Shown one piece after another: positions 7,955-18,360 of a DNA stretch of 30,469 bases; position 1 is the first letter of the stretch, and each line of letters opens with the position of its first letter. The translations under genes were made by a program, and so were the position numbers. The notes beneath the pieces are model-generated. The model had not been told where the DNA came from, searched no databases, and saw only the letters and a program-made list of their open reading frames with translations. Location of the stretch: positions 1-30,469 of the forward strand of contig CAWFFJ010000033.1 in NCBI GenBank assembly GCA_963814875.1, written 5' to 3'. The DNA comes from CAVSIS01 sp963814875 (GTDB taxonomy: Bacteria; Acidobacteriota; Thermoanaerobaculia; Thermoanaerobaculales; Sulfomarinibacteraceae).

Positions 7955-9352
<1,398 letters not shown>

Positions 9353-9355
9353 CGG

Positions 9356-11110
9356 TCAACGCACCCCGCCGCCAGCCGAGGCGGCCCGCAGCCAAATGGT
9401 CACCGTGGTGCCCACGCCCGGAGTGCTGGCGAGCCCGACACGGCCGCCGTGCTGGCGGACGATCCGGTCGACGATGGCTAGCCCGAGACCGGTCCCCTGG
9501 CCCTGAGCCTTGGTCGTAAAGAACGGTTCGAACACATGGTCGAGGTGCTCCTCCGGGATCCCGCAGCCAGTGTCCGCGACCTCCAACCGCACCCATTCGG
9601 GCTGCTCGTCGGCCGCGATCCGCAGGGTCAGATCCCCGCCCCCCGGCATCGCCTGCCAGGCGTTCACGACCAGGTTGAGCAGTACATGCTCGAGGAGCTT
9701 GGGATCGGCCATCGCCGGCACCACGCCCCGCGCCGCGACCACTTCAACGTCGACCGCACGGCCCATGTCCGGCACCAGCTCGAGGACACGCCGAACCACC
9801 TCCTCGAGCTCGACTGCGACCAGTCGGGCCTGTGCAGGACGGGAGAAGTCGAGCAGGCGACGAATCATCGACGCGATGCGCTCAGCCTGGGTCTTGATTT
9901 GCTCGAGCAGCGGTCGGCTTCCCCCTTCTTCCGACGTCCGGCGCAGGAGATACTGCACGTTGCCGGTAATCACGTTGAGCGGAGTTCCCATCTCGTGGGC
10001 CACGCCGGAGGCGAGCTGACCGAGCAGCGCGGCCTTTTCGGCCTGGACCAGTTCGCCTTCGGTGGCCGCGTAGCGTGCGGAGAGCTCGTCGAAAGCACTC
10101 ACCAGCTCGTCGACCTCGGCGAGACGCCGCATCCGGGGGCGGACTGCGAGCGGCGCACCGATCGGGCGATCGCCCGCAGCCAGGGCGGCGCGCAGCTCGA
10201 GGAGCGGGCCGACGATAGCGCGGCTGGCGATCAGCAGCAGGACCAGCGCCGCGGCGACCGCGAACACGATTGAGGCCGCCAGCCGCAGTGTCCGCCCGCG
10301 CAGATCGAGCACACGCCCGGCCGGGTCAGCGCTCACCACCACCCCCCACGGGACGTCCACAAGCCGTTCGACGATGCCGAGGCGCTCGCGACCCGAGACT
10401 GTGCTGGTGTAGCGGAGCTCCCCGGAGCCCCCCGCCAGGAAGAGGCGGACCGGCGGGTTGTCGCTCAGGTCGGCACCACGCGCAGACAGGGCCAGGTCGG
10501 AGTAGAGCAGCAGCGCCCCGGCGCCGTCGACCACGTAGACGTGGCGGTCAAGCCCCCCACCCGACCACGCCAGCAGCGCCTCGTGGAGCGCCTCCGGATC
10601 GAGGACCCCGACCACACGACCGCCGTCGCGCCCGGCCGCCCACACCAGAACCGTCGGCGGAAAGCCGGACACGTGGCGCCCGACTGCTGTCAGCCCTCCG
10701 GGGGCGTCGGCACCGACCTGGGCTGCGTAGCCGGCTGCGGTCCCGACCCGGTCGGCCGCGATCTCCGACCCTACGACCCGACCGCCTGGATCGAGCCGCT
10801 CCCACAGCACTCCGGGCAGGGCGGCCGGTAGGCCGGAGCCGGTGCCAGCCGTCAACCGCGCCGCATCCTCGACCTGCCACAACAGCGCATCGAGGTAGTT
10901 TGCCGCCAGGCGAGCGATGTGGCGGTTGGACTCGCTGATCTGGGCCTCGACCCGGACCAGCTCTGCTCGGTATCCCGTCCAGGTCAGCCACGCCAGCGGC
11001 AGGAACGGGACCAGCGCAACCAGGACCACGAGCCACGCCAACAGCGTGACGAGTGAGGATCTCCGGCGCCCCGGCGCCGGCCCCTCGGCAAGGGCTCCCG
11101 AAGGCCCCAC
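9356..11110 (-). CDS. NtrB/DctB-like membrane sensor histidine kinase
   Basis: 584 aa, GTG start. TM1 at about 19-41 and TM2 at about 277-298 bracket a roughly 235-residue periplasmic domain with Cache-like features (HVYVVDGAGALLLYSD, VDVPWGVVVSADPAGRV). A HAMP linker (about 298-350) and the HisKA helix with His372 (GVAHEMGTPLNVI) follow, then an ATPase domain with NLVVNAWQAM, DTGCGIP, FEPFFTTK and GTGLGLAIV. The topology is that of DctB, whose double-Cache domain senses C4-dicarboxylates, but the ligand here cannot be read from sequence. It is the promoter-proximal partner of the sigma-54 activator (3-bp gap to GTG 9352). The start is uncertain by a few codons; the first 18 residues are basic and Pro/Gly-rich. 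Confidence 0.93.
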   Translation of the reverse strand: MGPSGALAEGPAPGRRRSSLVTLLAWLVVLVALVPFLPLAWLTWTGYRAELVRVEAQISESNRHIARLAANYLDALLWQVEDAARLTAGTGSGLPAALPGVLWERLDPGGRVVGSEIAADRVGTAAGYAAQVGADAPGGLTAVGRHVSGFPPTVLVWAAGRDGGRVVGVLDPEALHEALLAWSGGGLDRHVYVVDGAGALLLYSDLALSARGADLSDNPPVRLFLAGGSGELRYTSTVSGRERLGIVERLVDVPWGVVVSADPAGRVLDLRGRTLRLAASIVFAVAAALVLLLIASRAIVGPLLELRAALAAGDRPIGAPLAVRPRMRRLAEVDELVSAFDELSARYAATEGELVQAEKAALLGQLASGVAHEMGTPLNVITGNVQYLLRRTSEEGGSRPLLEQIKTQAERIASMIRRLLDFSRPAQARLVAVELEEVVRRVLELVPDMGRAVDVEVVAARGVVPAMADPKLLEHVLLNLVVNAWQAMPGGGDLTLRIAADEQPEWVRLEVADTGCGIPEEHLDHVFEPFFTTKAQGQGTGLGLAIVDRIVRQHGGRVGLASTPGVGTTVTIWLRAASAGGGVR

Positions 11111-11517
11111 CCGACCACCATAGCACCCACCGTGCTAGTCTTCTCGCGCGCCGGCGGGCGCATCACGGAGGGTGCCTCATGCGACGTTTTCTCATAGGAG
11201 AGCATCGTCTCCGACTGGGACTTCCTGCCGCCGGTCACGCGCTCGATCCACGTCGACATCCGATACGTCCTGTGGGTGATGCAGCGGCTGGAAGGCGCGG
11301 ACAACCGGGTCGCGGAGATGGGCACCGGGGGGAGGCGGTCGAGAAGTCGTCCGTTCCCTGACTCGGCGAATCGACCTCCCTCAACTGTAAGGTCTGCCGC
11401 TCAGATCGTGATAGACTCGTAGGTCTGGAGGCTCATATTCGACGTACAGCTTCCGGATGGGCGCGGCCGGGCCGGGTCGTCCCGGGAGATTCGGGGGCGG
11501 ACCTCCGGCCGGCGCGA
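11111..11517. other. Divergent intergenic region (407 bp)
   Basis: It lies between the leftward kinase gene and the rightward cyclic-di-GMP gene and should hold both promoters. I see a 5-bp inverted repeat AGCAC-CCACC-GTGCT (11122-11136), a decayed coding remnant (11198-11326, listed separately) and nothing else that is convincing. No sigma-54-like site was found for the kinase gene. Confidence 0.5.
11198..11326 (+). pseudogene. Decayed coding remnant
   Basis: After an in-frame TAG (11195-11197), 43 codons run with almost exclusively G or C in third position, translating to a protein-like segment (starts ESIVSDWDFLPPVTRS, then HVDIRYVLWVMQRLEGADN). No start codon or ribosome site precedes it, and the frame loses its codon bias after about 11326. 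The ATG frame at 11180 has atypical codons and is not the same frame. I do not recognise the family. It is most simply a leftover of a deleted gene. Confidence 0.35.
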
Positions 11518-13635
11518 GTGGCGGACTTGGCCAGCTTCGCCATACCCAGCCTCGAGGCCATCGAGCGGAGGCGGCTCCAGCTGTGGATCGTCGCGCTCCT
11601 CCTGCTGCTCGCCGTCGCCACAGCGCTCTCGTTGTTCGCCTCGGAAGGACGGATCCTGCTCCCGGCCATGCTCCCGCCTGGCGTGGTCCAGGTCTCCCTG
11701 ATCGCCCTCGTTGCCCTGTTCGGCGCCTACGCCATCGAGAAGGAGCTCCAACTCGGCGACCTGACCCAGCAGCTGGTCGAGGAGCGAGTGCTGACCGCCT
11801 CTCTCACCGCCCGTCTCCACGAGGCCAACGCGCTGCTCGAAGCCGGACGCGCCCTGCAGAGCGGGCTCGAGCTCGACAAGATTCTCGGCGTCCTACTGGT
11901 CGGCTCGGTCGACCTCCTCGACGGGCGCGACGGCTCCATCATGCTCGTCCATGGAACCAACCAGCTGCGTACGGTGGCGACATCGGGCACGAGCGCGGCC
12001 CAAGGAGCCTGCAAGGACTTCGGTGAGGGAATCGCCGGCCGCGTCGCTGCAACCCGCTCGGCGCTACTGATCAACGGCTCCATGCAGTGGGAGAACGACC
12101 GCGAGGGACCCGATATCCCACCGCGGCCGACGAGCGCAATTTCGGTTCCGTTGATCGACGAGGGCCATCTGGTCGCGGTGCTCAACGTCAACGCCCGCGT
12201 CGGCCGGCGCTACTCGGAGCACGACCTGCGCGCCCTGAGCCGGTTCGCCAACCAGGCCGCCGCAACCATCGCCACCGCGCAGCGCTACGAAGCACAACGC
12301 GTCCTGACGTCCCAGGACGCCTTCCAGGCCCGCCATGACTGGCTCACGGGTCTACCCAACCGGTCCGCCCTTCTCGACACTGTCGGTCGCTCCCTGGCGC
12401 GGGTCAAGGACAGCCGCGCTTCGGTCATGCTGCTCTTCCTGGATCTCGACGACTTCAGGCGCGTCAACGACAGTCTCGGCCATGCCGCTGGCGACCGGGT
12501 CCTGGTCGAGGTCGGCCGGCGGCTGCGCAGCGCAGTGCGTGCGGTCGACACCGTGGCCCGCTTCGGTGGCGACGAGTTCGCAATTCTGGTCGAGGCCCGT
12601 GACGTTGAAGAGGCGAGGACGACCGCGCGGAGAATCCAGACGACGCTGGCGAGGCCGTTTCACGTCGAGGGCCGCGTCCTCGAGTTCTCGGCCAGCCTCG
12701 GGATCGCGGCCGCCGAGCCTGGAACCCGCGACGTCGATGCCTTGGTCCGAGACTCCATCACGGCGCTCCACGCGGCCAAGGAACGCGGTTCCGGACGAAT
12801 CGAGGTCTTCAACGCCGCCATGCGCGACGACGCGGTCCGTCGGCTCGACCTCGAGGACGCGCTCCGCCGGGCTCTCGATCTCGGCCAACTCGACCTTCGC
12901 TTCCAGCCCATCGTGCGCCTCGTAGACCTGAGGATGGTCGGTCTGGAGAGCCTGCTGCGCTGGCGCCACCCCACCGGAAAACTGCTCGATGCAGCCGACT
13001 TCCTGCCATTCGCCGAACGGTCCGGACTGATGTGGACCATTGACCGCTGGGTGCTGCGCGAGTCCTGCAACCGGATGGCCGGCAGGCTTGCGTTCGACAG
13101 CCCATCGCGGCTGCACCTGAACGTCAACCTCTCACCGATGTCGCTCCAGGAGCCCTCCCTGGTGGACTCGCTCCGGACGATCCTCTACGAGACCCGCGTC
13201 GATCCGGCGTGTCTGGTACTCGAGGTCACCGAGACCGCCGTCCTCACCGACACGCAGCAGGTCGCCCATCGGCTCAGTGAGCTGCGTGCGCTGGGCGTGC
13301 GCGTCGCCCTCGACGACTTCGGCACCGGCTACTCATCGCTGAGCTGGCTGCGCGCCTTCCCGGTCGATCAGGTCAAGATCGATCGGACCTTCGTCGAGGC
13401 CCTCGGTCACGACGCTGGCGCTGCGGCGGTCACCGAGGCGATCGTTCGGCTCGGGCGAGGGCTCGGGTTCGAGGTCGTCGCCGAGGGTGTGTCAAGTGCG
13501 GAGCAGATCCCGAGGCTGCTCGATCTCGGCTGCTCACTGGGTCAGGGCTACCACCTCGCCCGGCCGCTCGAGCTCGGGGCGGTCACCGACCTCCTCGAAA
13601 GTGGCGGCCACCTCGCCGTCGCCGCAGCCGGATAG
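11518..13635 (+). CDS. Membrane GAF-GGDEF-EAL cyclic-di-GMP enzyme
   Basis: 705 aa, GTG start. Two helices (about 22-40 and 56-72) anchor it, followed by a coiled segment and a GAF domain (about 105-255). The GGDEF domain (about 270-432) has an intact FGGDEF signature at 349-354 and the inhibitory site R341-A-V-D344 five residues before it, so diguanylate cyclase activity with product inhibition is plausible. In the EAL domain (about 443-695) the signature reads ESL (477-479) rather than EAL, but the catalytic Glu is kept, as are NLSP, EVTE, DDFGTGYS, VKID, AEGV and GQGYHLARP, so phosphodiesterase activity is also possible. The gene stands alone, diverging from the kinase operon and converging on the SIMPL gene. 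Direction of net activity cannot be predicted. Confidence 0.93.
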   Translation: MADLASFAIPSLEAIERRRLQLWIVALLLLLAVATALSLFASEGRILLPAMLPPGVVQVSLIALVALFGAYAIEKELQLGDLTQQLVEERVLTASLTARLHEANALLEAGRALQSGLELDKILGVLLVGSVDLLDGRDGSIMLVHGTNQLRTVATSGTSAAQGACKDFGEGIAGRVAATRSALLINGSMQWENDREGPDIPPRPTSAISVPLIDEGHLVAVLNVNARVGRRYSEHDLRALSRFANQAAATIATAQRYEAQRVLTSQDAFQARHDWLTGLPNRSALLDTVGRSLARVKDSRASVMLLFLDLDDFRRVNDSLGHAAGDRVLVEVGRRLRSAVRAVDTVARFGGDEFAILVEARDVEEARTTARRIQTTLARPFHVEGRVLEFSASLGIAAAEPGTRDVDALVRDSITALHAAKERGSGRIEVFNAAMRDDAVRRLDLEDALRRALDLGQLDLRFQPIVRLVDLRMVGLESLLRWRHPTGKLLDAADFLPFAERSGLMWTIDRWVLRESCNRMAGRLAFDSPSRLHLNVNLSPMSLQEPSLVDSLRTILYETRVDPACLVLEVTETAVLTDTQQVAHRLSELRALGVRVALDDFGTGYSSLSWLRAFPVDQVKIDRTFVEALGHDAGAAAVTEAIVRLGRGLGFEVVAEGVSSAEQIPRLLDLGCSLGQGYHLARPLELGAVTDLLESGGHLAVAAAG

Positions 13636-13744
13636 CCTGTACTTCCCAACCGCCTCGGCGCCACGGATCGGGAGAAACCACGCTCTGTGGCGACTTCTTG
13701 GACTTACTGCCACGATGAGCGCAGCTCATCGAGAGCAGCACGCG

Positions 13745-13800
13745 CCGAAGAGCCCGTGCGGTGCCACCGCATCCAGGACCGCGTTCCCGGGGCTCTTCGG
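13745..13800. terminator. Nested hairpin between convergent genes
   Basis: An 11-bp perfect inverted repeat, CCGAAGAGCCC (13745-13755) and GGGCTCTTCGG (13790-13800), encloses a second perfect one, TGCGGTG-C-CACCGCA (13757-13771). It sits between two stop codons pointing at each other and is symmetrical, so it could terminate transcription from both sides. No T-tract follows, so it may instead act as a 3'-end stabiliser. Confidence 0.55.
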
Positions 13801-13809
13801 TGGGTGCTG

Positions 13810-14544
13810 CTAGCGCACCGCGAAGCTGACCTTGACCACCGCGACTACGTCCTTGTCCCGGGTCGAGGTGTCGTACATTCCGTAGTCCGAGACGTTGGTC
13901 GAGTTGGGTGCGACGACCTGGATCACGCCCATGCGCGCATCCCGGATCGGCCCGATGCGCCCGCCGGCGGCGCCGGCGATCTGCTCGGCCCGCGCGAGCG
14001 CGTCCTTGGTCGCCTCGCTCATCAGCGCGACTCTCGCCTCGTCGAGCTTGGTGTAGAGGTACTCCGGCGACATCGGGCTCAGCCTCACGCCGTCGAGCAT
14101 GAGCTTCTCGACGCCCCCGGCGAGTCCGGCAGCCAGAGCGACGTCTGCCGAGCGCACCTCAACCATCTGGTTCGCATCCCAGCGCAGCACCCGGCCGGTG
14201 TCGCGGCCCTGGGCGTCGTACTGGTTGACGCCGTTGACGTAGAGCGGCTGCAGCGTCACCGCGTCGTTGCCGATCCCGCTCCCGATCAGGAACTCGGACA
14301 GCCGGGCGCGGTCCCGGGTGAGGGCGGAGGTCGCCTCCGCGGCCGTCGCCCCGCTGCCGGCGACCGAGCACCGCCACACGGCGAAGTCCGACGTGACCTG
14401 CATCCGAGCCGATCCCGTCACCGCGATCTGATCCCCCGCCCGCTTGACGTCGCGCAGCGCGCCGGCTCCGATCAGCGACGCAATGACGATCGCCACCGAC
14501 AGCGCCGCCATACCCCAAAACGAGCCCTGACCTTCGCCTCTCAT
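13810..14544 (-). CDS. SIMPL-domain (DUF541) protein, membrane-anchored
   Basis: 244 aa, ATG preceded by GGAGGACATCG. One N-terminal helix (about 12-30) anchors it or serves as an uncleaved signal. The rest matches the SIMPL/DUF541 fold: ITVTGSA-like opening (IAVTGSARMQVTSDFAVWRC), a central helix ending EFLIGSGIGNDAVTLQPLYV, MVEVRSADVALAAGLAGGVE, then the typical ATKDALARAEQIAGAAGGRIG and VVAVVKVSFAVR end. Family members are periplasmic or envelope proteins of unclear biochemical function, linked to stress in some bacteria. It is monocistronic, convergent with the GGDEF-EAL gene and divergent from the SDR gene. Confidence 0.88.
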   Translation of the reverse strand: MRGEGQGSFWGMAALSVAIVIASLIGAGALRDVKRAGDQIAVTGSARMQVTSDFAVWRCSVAGSGATAAEATSALTRDRARLSEFLIGSGIGNDAVTLQPLYVNGVNQYDAQGRDTGRVLRWDANQMVEVRSADVALAAGLAGGVEKLMLDGVRLSPMSPEYLYTKLDEARVALMSEATKDALARAEQIAGAAGGRIGPIRDARMGVIQVVAPNSTNVSDYGMYDTSTRDKDVVAVVKVSFAVR

Positions 14545-14621
14545 CGATGTCCTCCACGCAGACCTGCCAAGGGTACCTCAGGTCTCGGCGGGTGCGCTGG
14601 CCGCACCACACGACTCGAGAC

Positions 14622-14668
14622 GTGAGATGTAAGAACGTAAGAAGGTGAGAAGGTCAGGAGGTGAGGCA
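14622..14668 (+). repeat. 8-bp tandem repeat in the divergent promoter region
   Basis: Units read GTGAGAT, GTAAGAAC, GTAAGAAG, GTGAGAAG, GTCAGGAG, GTGAGGCA: one 7-base and five 8-base degenerate copies of GTRAGAAG, purine-rich on the plus strand. It lies about 120 bp before the SDR start and 80 bp before the SIMPL start. It may be a variable-number tract, a protein-binding array or a relic of slippage. Confidence 0.7.
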
Positions 14669-14791
14669 CTCGAATCGGCCGTCTGATGGAATCCCGCGAC
14701 GCCTGCAAACGTCTCCGAGGGAAAGGCTGCGGCCCGGCAGCCGCGCCGTCGCGCGCCCGGGCGGCAGCCGCGGCACACGGAAGGAGGATCC

Positions 14792-15511
14792 ATGTCGGAA
14801 GAGCTTCTCGGTCGTCACGTTGTCGTCACCGGCGGCACCGGTGCCCTCGGTTGGGCGGTGGTCCGCCGCCTCGTCGGGCTCGGCGCGACCTGCCATCTGC
14901 CGGTGATCGGCGACGGCACCGCCCCGGTGCTCGACGGTGCCGAGGCTGAACGCGTCCGGCTGATCCCCGGGGTCGACCTCACCGACGAGGCTGCGGTGAC
15001 GTCGTTCTACCGCGAGCTCCCCGGCCTGTGGGCATCGCTCCACGTCGCCGGCGGCTTCGCGATGGCGCCGGTGGTCGAGACCTCGCGCGCCGACCTCGAA
15101 GCCCAGCACCAGGTCAACGTGGTCACCGCGTTCCTGTGCTGCCGCGAGGCAGTGGCGCGGATGCGCCTCAACCCGGCGGCCGCGGAGGGTCGTGGTCGGA
15201 TCGTCAACGTCGCGGCCCGTCCTGCCCTCGAGCCTCGCACCGGCGCCGGTATGGTCGCGTACACGATGGCCAAGGCCGCAGTCGCGGCGCTCACCGAGGC
15301 CCTGGCCGAGGAGGTCCGCGGCGACGAGATCTGGGTCAACGCGGTCGTCCCGTCGATCATGGACACGCCGGCCAACCGGCGAGCAATGCCCGGCGCCGAC
15401 CACTCGACGTGGCCTTCGGTGGTTGACGTGGCGGCGACCGCAATATTCCTCGCCTCGCCCGCCAACGCCGTCACGCGGGGCGGGCTGGTGCCGGTCTACG
15501 GCAAGGTCTAG
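14792..15511 (+). CDS. SDR oxidoreductase resembling dihydropteridine reductase
   Basis: 239 aa, preceded by GGAAGGAGG. The Rossmann signature TGGTGALG (about 14-21) and the YTMAK catalytic pair are present. The usual catalytic Ser is absent: the segment reads VNVAARPALEP where classical SDRs have VNVSS. The C-terminal stretch MDTPANRRAMPGADHSTW is, from memory, very close to the eukaryotic QDPR motif (DTPMNRKSMPEADFSSW), and QDPR too has Ala in place of that Ser. An NAD(P)H-dependent reductase of a quinonoid pterin-like substrate is therefore plausible, though most bacterial relatives are uncharacterised. Its stop codon overlaps that of the convergent glucosidase gene in the sequence CTAG. 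Confidence 0.88.
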   Translation: MSEELLGRHVVVTGGTGALGWAVVRRLVGLGATCHLPVIGDGTAPVLDGAEAERVRLIPGVDLTDEAAVTSFYRELPGLWASLHVAGGFAMAPVVETSRADLEAQHQVNVVTAFLCCREAVARMRLNPAAAEGRGRIVNVAARPALEPRTGAGMVAYTMAKAAVAALTEALAEEVRGDEIWVNAVVPSIMDTPANRRAMPGADHSTWPSVVDVAATAIFLASPANAVTRGGLVPVYGKV

Positions 15512-17472
15512 CCTCCACTTCTCTCGGTCGGCTCGCCGAGCAGAACCCGCAGCAGCTCGCCGATGCTCCAGCCTTGCGCGATCGCGCCCCGGGGCGCGTG
15601 CGGCGGATCGCCGTCAAAGATCTCGGAGACCGTGCCGACGCCCGCCTCTCGGAGGTGGTCGAGGAACCGTTCGAGGTGCGCCCGGGCCTTCCTCCGGCCG
15701 TCGTCGCCGAAGGCTCGCTCGGCGGCGGTCGCCCACGGCCCCAGCAGCCACGACCACACCGTGCCCTGGTGATAGGCCGCGTCCCGCTGCCACGGCGGCC
15801 CCTCGTAGCGCGGACAGTAGTCGGGGTGTCCCGGAGCGAGGCTGCGCAGCCCGACCGGTGTCAGTAGCTCGCGCTCGACCACGCCCAGGATCGAGCGCGC
15901 CCGCTGGCGCCCGACCAGCGGGAAGGGCAGCGAGAGCGCGATCACCTGGTTGGGCCGGATCGATGGGTCGGACCAACCGTCGCCCACGACGTCGTAGAGG
16001 CAACCCGAGGCGGGGTTCCAGAACGCCCTCGCGAACGCGCGCAGGACACGGCGAAAGCGCCTCTGAAGGGCCTCGGCGCGCGCCGGCTCGCCCGCCCGGC
16101 GCTCGAGCTCGGCGAGGATCGCGAGGGCGTTCGCCCACAGGGCCTGGACCTCGACCGGCTTGCCGTGCCGGGGTGTGACAGGTCGCCCGCCGACCCGGGC
16201 GTCCATCCAGGTGAGCTGCGCGCCCGGCACGCCTGACGCGAGCAGTCCATCGCTATCGACCCGGATTCCGTACCGGGTCCCCCGGTCATGCCACGCCACG
16301 ATGTCGCGCAGCACGGAGAGCAGCACCTCCCGAGCGAGCTCGAGGTCCCCGGTCGCCTCGAGGTAGCGCCAGATCGCGACGAAGAACCACAGCGTCGCAT
16401 CGACTGTGTTGTACTCCGGCGCCTCGCCGTGCTCGGGAAACCGGTTCGGCAGCATGCCCCGGTCGACCCTGGAAGCGAAGGCGAGCAGGATGCGGCGGGC
16501 GTCCTCGAACTGGCCGGTCGCCAGGCACAGGCCGGGCAGCGCGATCATGGCATCGCGGCTCCAGTCGGCGAACCAGTGGTAGCCGGCGATGATCGAGCGC
16601 AGGTCGTCGTCGCGGCGGACGATATGCTGGTCCGCGGCGAGGACGAGGGCGCGGACCGCGTCCGAGTCGCTGCGGGCCGCCGCGAGCAGTGCTTCTCGGC
16701 GGGAAGCCTCCGCCGCGAGCAGCTCGAAGCCGTCGCGAGGATCCGGGTTCTCGACGGACAGAATCACCGCGACCTTGTCGCCGGCGCCGAGCTCGACCAT
16801 GAACAGGCCCGGCGTCCACAGGTCCTCCTCGAAGTCGAGCCCCCGTTCGAGCTCCGCTTCGTACTCGAAGCGGTGGTACCAGTCGGTGTGGTGCTCGAAG
16901 GCGGCGCCCGGAACCCGGATGAAGACCTCTGGACCGTCGTCCTCGGGGTACCACCGCAAGGTGCCCGCCTCGACCGCGACGCGCTCCGGCAGAGGCGCGT
17001 CGGGCCCGAGGGTGTGAATATCCCGCCAGGTCAGAAACGGCCGCAGCTCGAGGATGAAACGACTTGGCGCGGCGAGCACGTCGTAGACCACCACCACCGT
17101 GCTCTCGCCGTGGATCGCCGCCACCGTCTTGCGCAGCTCGATGCCCGCGACCCGCCACTCGAAGACCGGAAACAGGTCGCGGCGGCAGGCGGTGAGCAGG
17201 CGGTGTCCCTGGGGGTGGACCACGCCCGGGTAGCGGTTGGTGCCCAGCTCGTGGCTGTCCTCGCCCATGTGCAGGGTCTCATCGAGCTTGGACACGGCCA
17301 GCATCCGCCGCACGGGGGGATCGAGGGCCACCACCAGCAGCCCGTGGTAGCGCCGCGAGTGCGCACCGGACAATGTCGAGCTCGCCCACCCGCCGAGCCC
17401 GTCGGCCTCGAGCCACTCGAGGCGGGACGCGCGCTCGAAATCGTGGAGGACGTCGGCTGCGATCTCGACCAC
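15508..17472 (-). CDS. Glycogen-debranching-type amylo-alpha-1,6-glucosidase (GH133-like)
   Basis: 654 aa, GTG start preceded by GAGGTGAG, 9 bp after the stop of the chimeric ORF. Residues about 15-240 form the N-terminal beta-domain of archaeal/bacterial-type debranching enzymes (EWLEADGLGGWASSTLSG, RRYHGLLVVALDPPVRR). Residues about 290-645 form the (alpha/alpha)6 catalytic domain (GYHWFADWSRDAMIALPG, NTVDATLWFF, LTWMDARVGGRPVTPRHGK, YHQGTVWSWLLGPW, GTVSEIFDGDPPHAPRGAIA). These enzymes hydrolyse alpha-1,6 branches in glycogen-like glucans in the cytoplasm. Length is normal. In many genomes such a gene sits with a GH63-like glucosidase and a glucose dehydrogenase-like SDR; here those two survive only as the fused remnant upstream. 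Confidence 0.93.
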   Translation of the reverse strand: MVEIAADVLHDFERASRLEWLEADGLGGWASSTLSGAHSRRYHGLLVVALDPPVRRMLAVSKLDETLHMGEDSHELGTNRYPGVVHPQGHRLLTACRRDLFPVFEWRVAGIELRKTVAAIHGESTVVVVYDVLAAPSRFILELRPFLTWRDIHTLGPDAPLPERVAVEAGTLRWYPEDDGPEVFIRVPGAAFEHHTDWYHRFEYEAELERGLDFEEDLWTPGLFMVELGAGDKVAVILSVENPDPRDGFELLAAEASRREALLAAARSDSDAVRALVLAADQHIVRRDDDLRSIIAGYHWFADWSRDAMIALPGLCLATGQFEDARRILLAFASRVDRGMLPNRFPEHGEAPEYNTVDATLWFFVAIWRYLEATGDLELAREVLLSVLRDIVAWHDRGTRYGIRVDSDGLLASGVPGAQLTWMDARVGGRPVTPRHGKPVEVQALWANALAILAELERRAGEPARAEALQRRFRRVLRAFARAFWNPASGCLYDVVGDGWSDPSIRPNQVIALSLPFPLVGRQRARSILGVVERELLTPVGLRSLAPGHPDYCPRYEGPPWQRDAAYHQGTVWSWLLGPWATAAERAFGDDGRRKARAHLERFLDHLREAGVGTVSEIFDGDPPHAPRGAIAQGWSIGELLRVLLGEPTERSGG

Positions 17473-17481
17473 TCGCTCACC

Positions 17482-18330
<849 letters not shown>

Positions 18331-18360
18331 GCGCGAACCTCCCGAGTTGGATCTACCCCG

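Noticed and set aside
14622..14668. CRISPR-like array
   Set aside because: Units are contiguous 8-mers without spacers and no cas genes are present.
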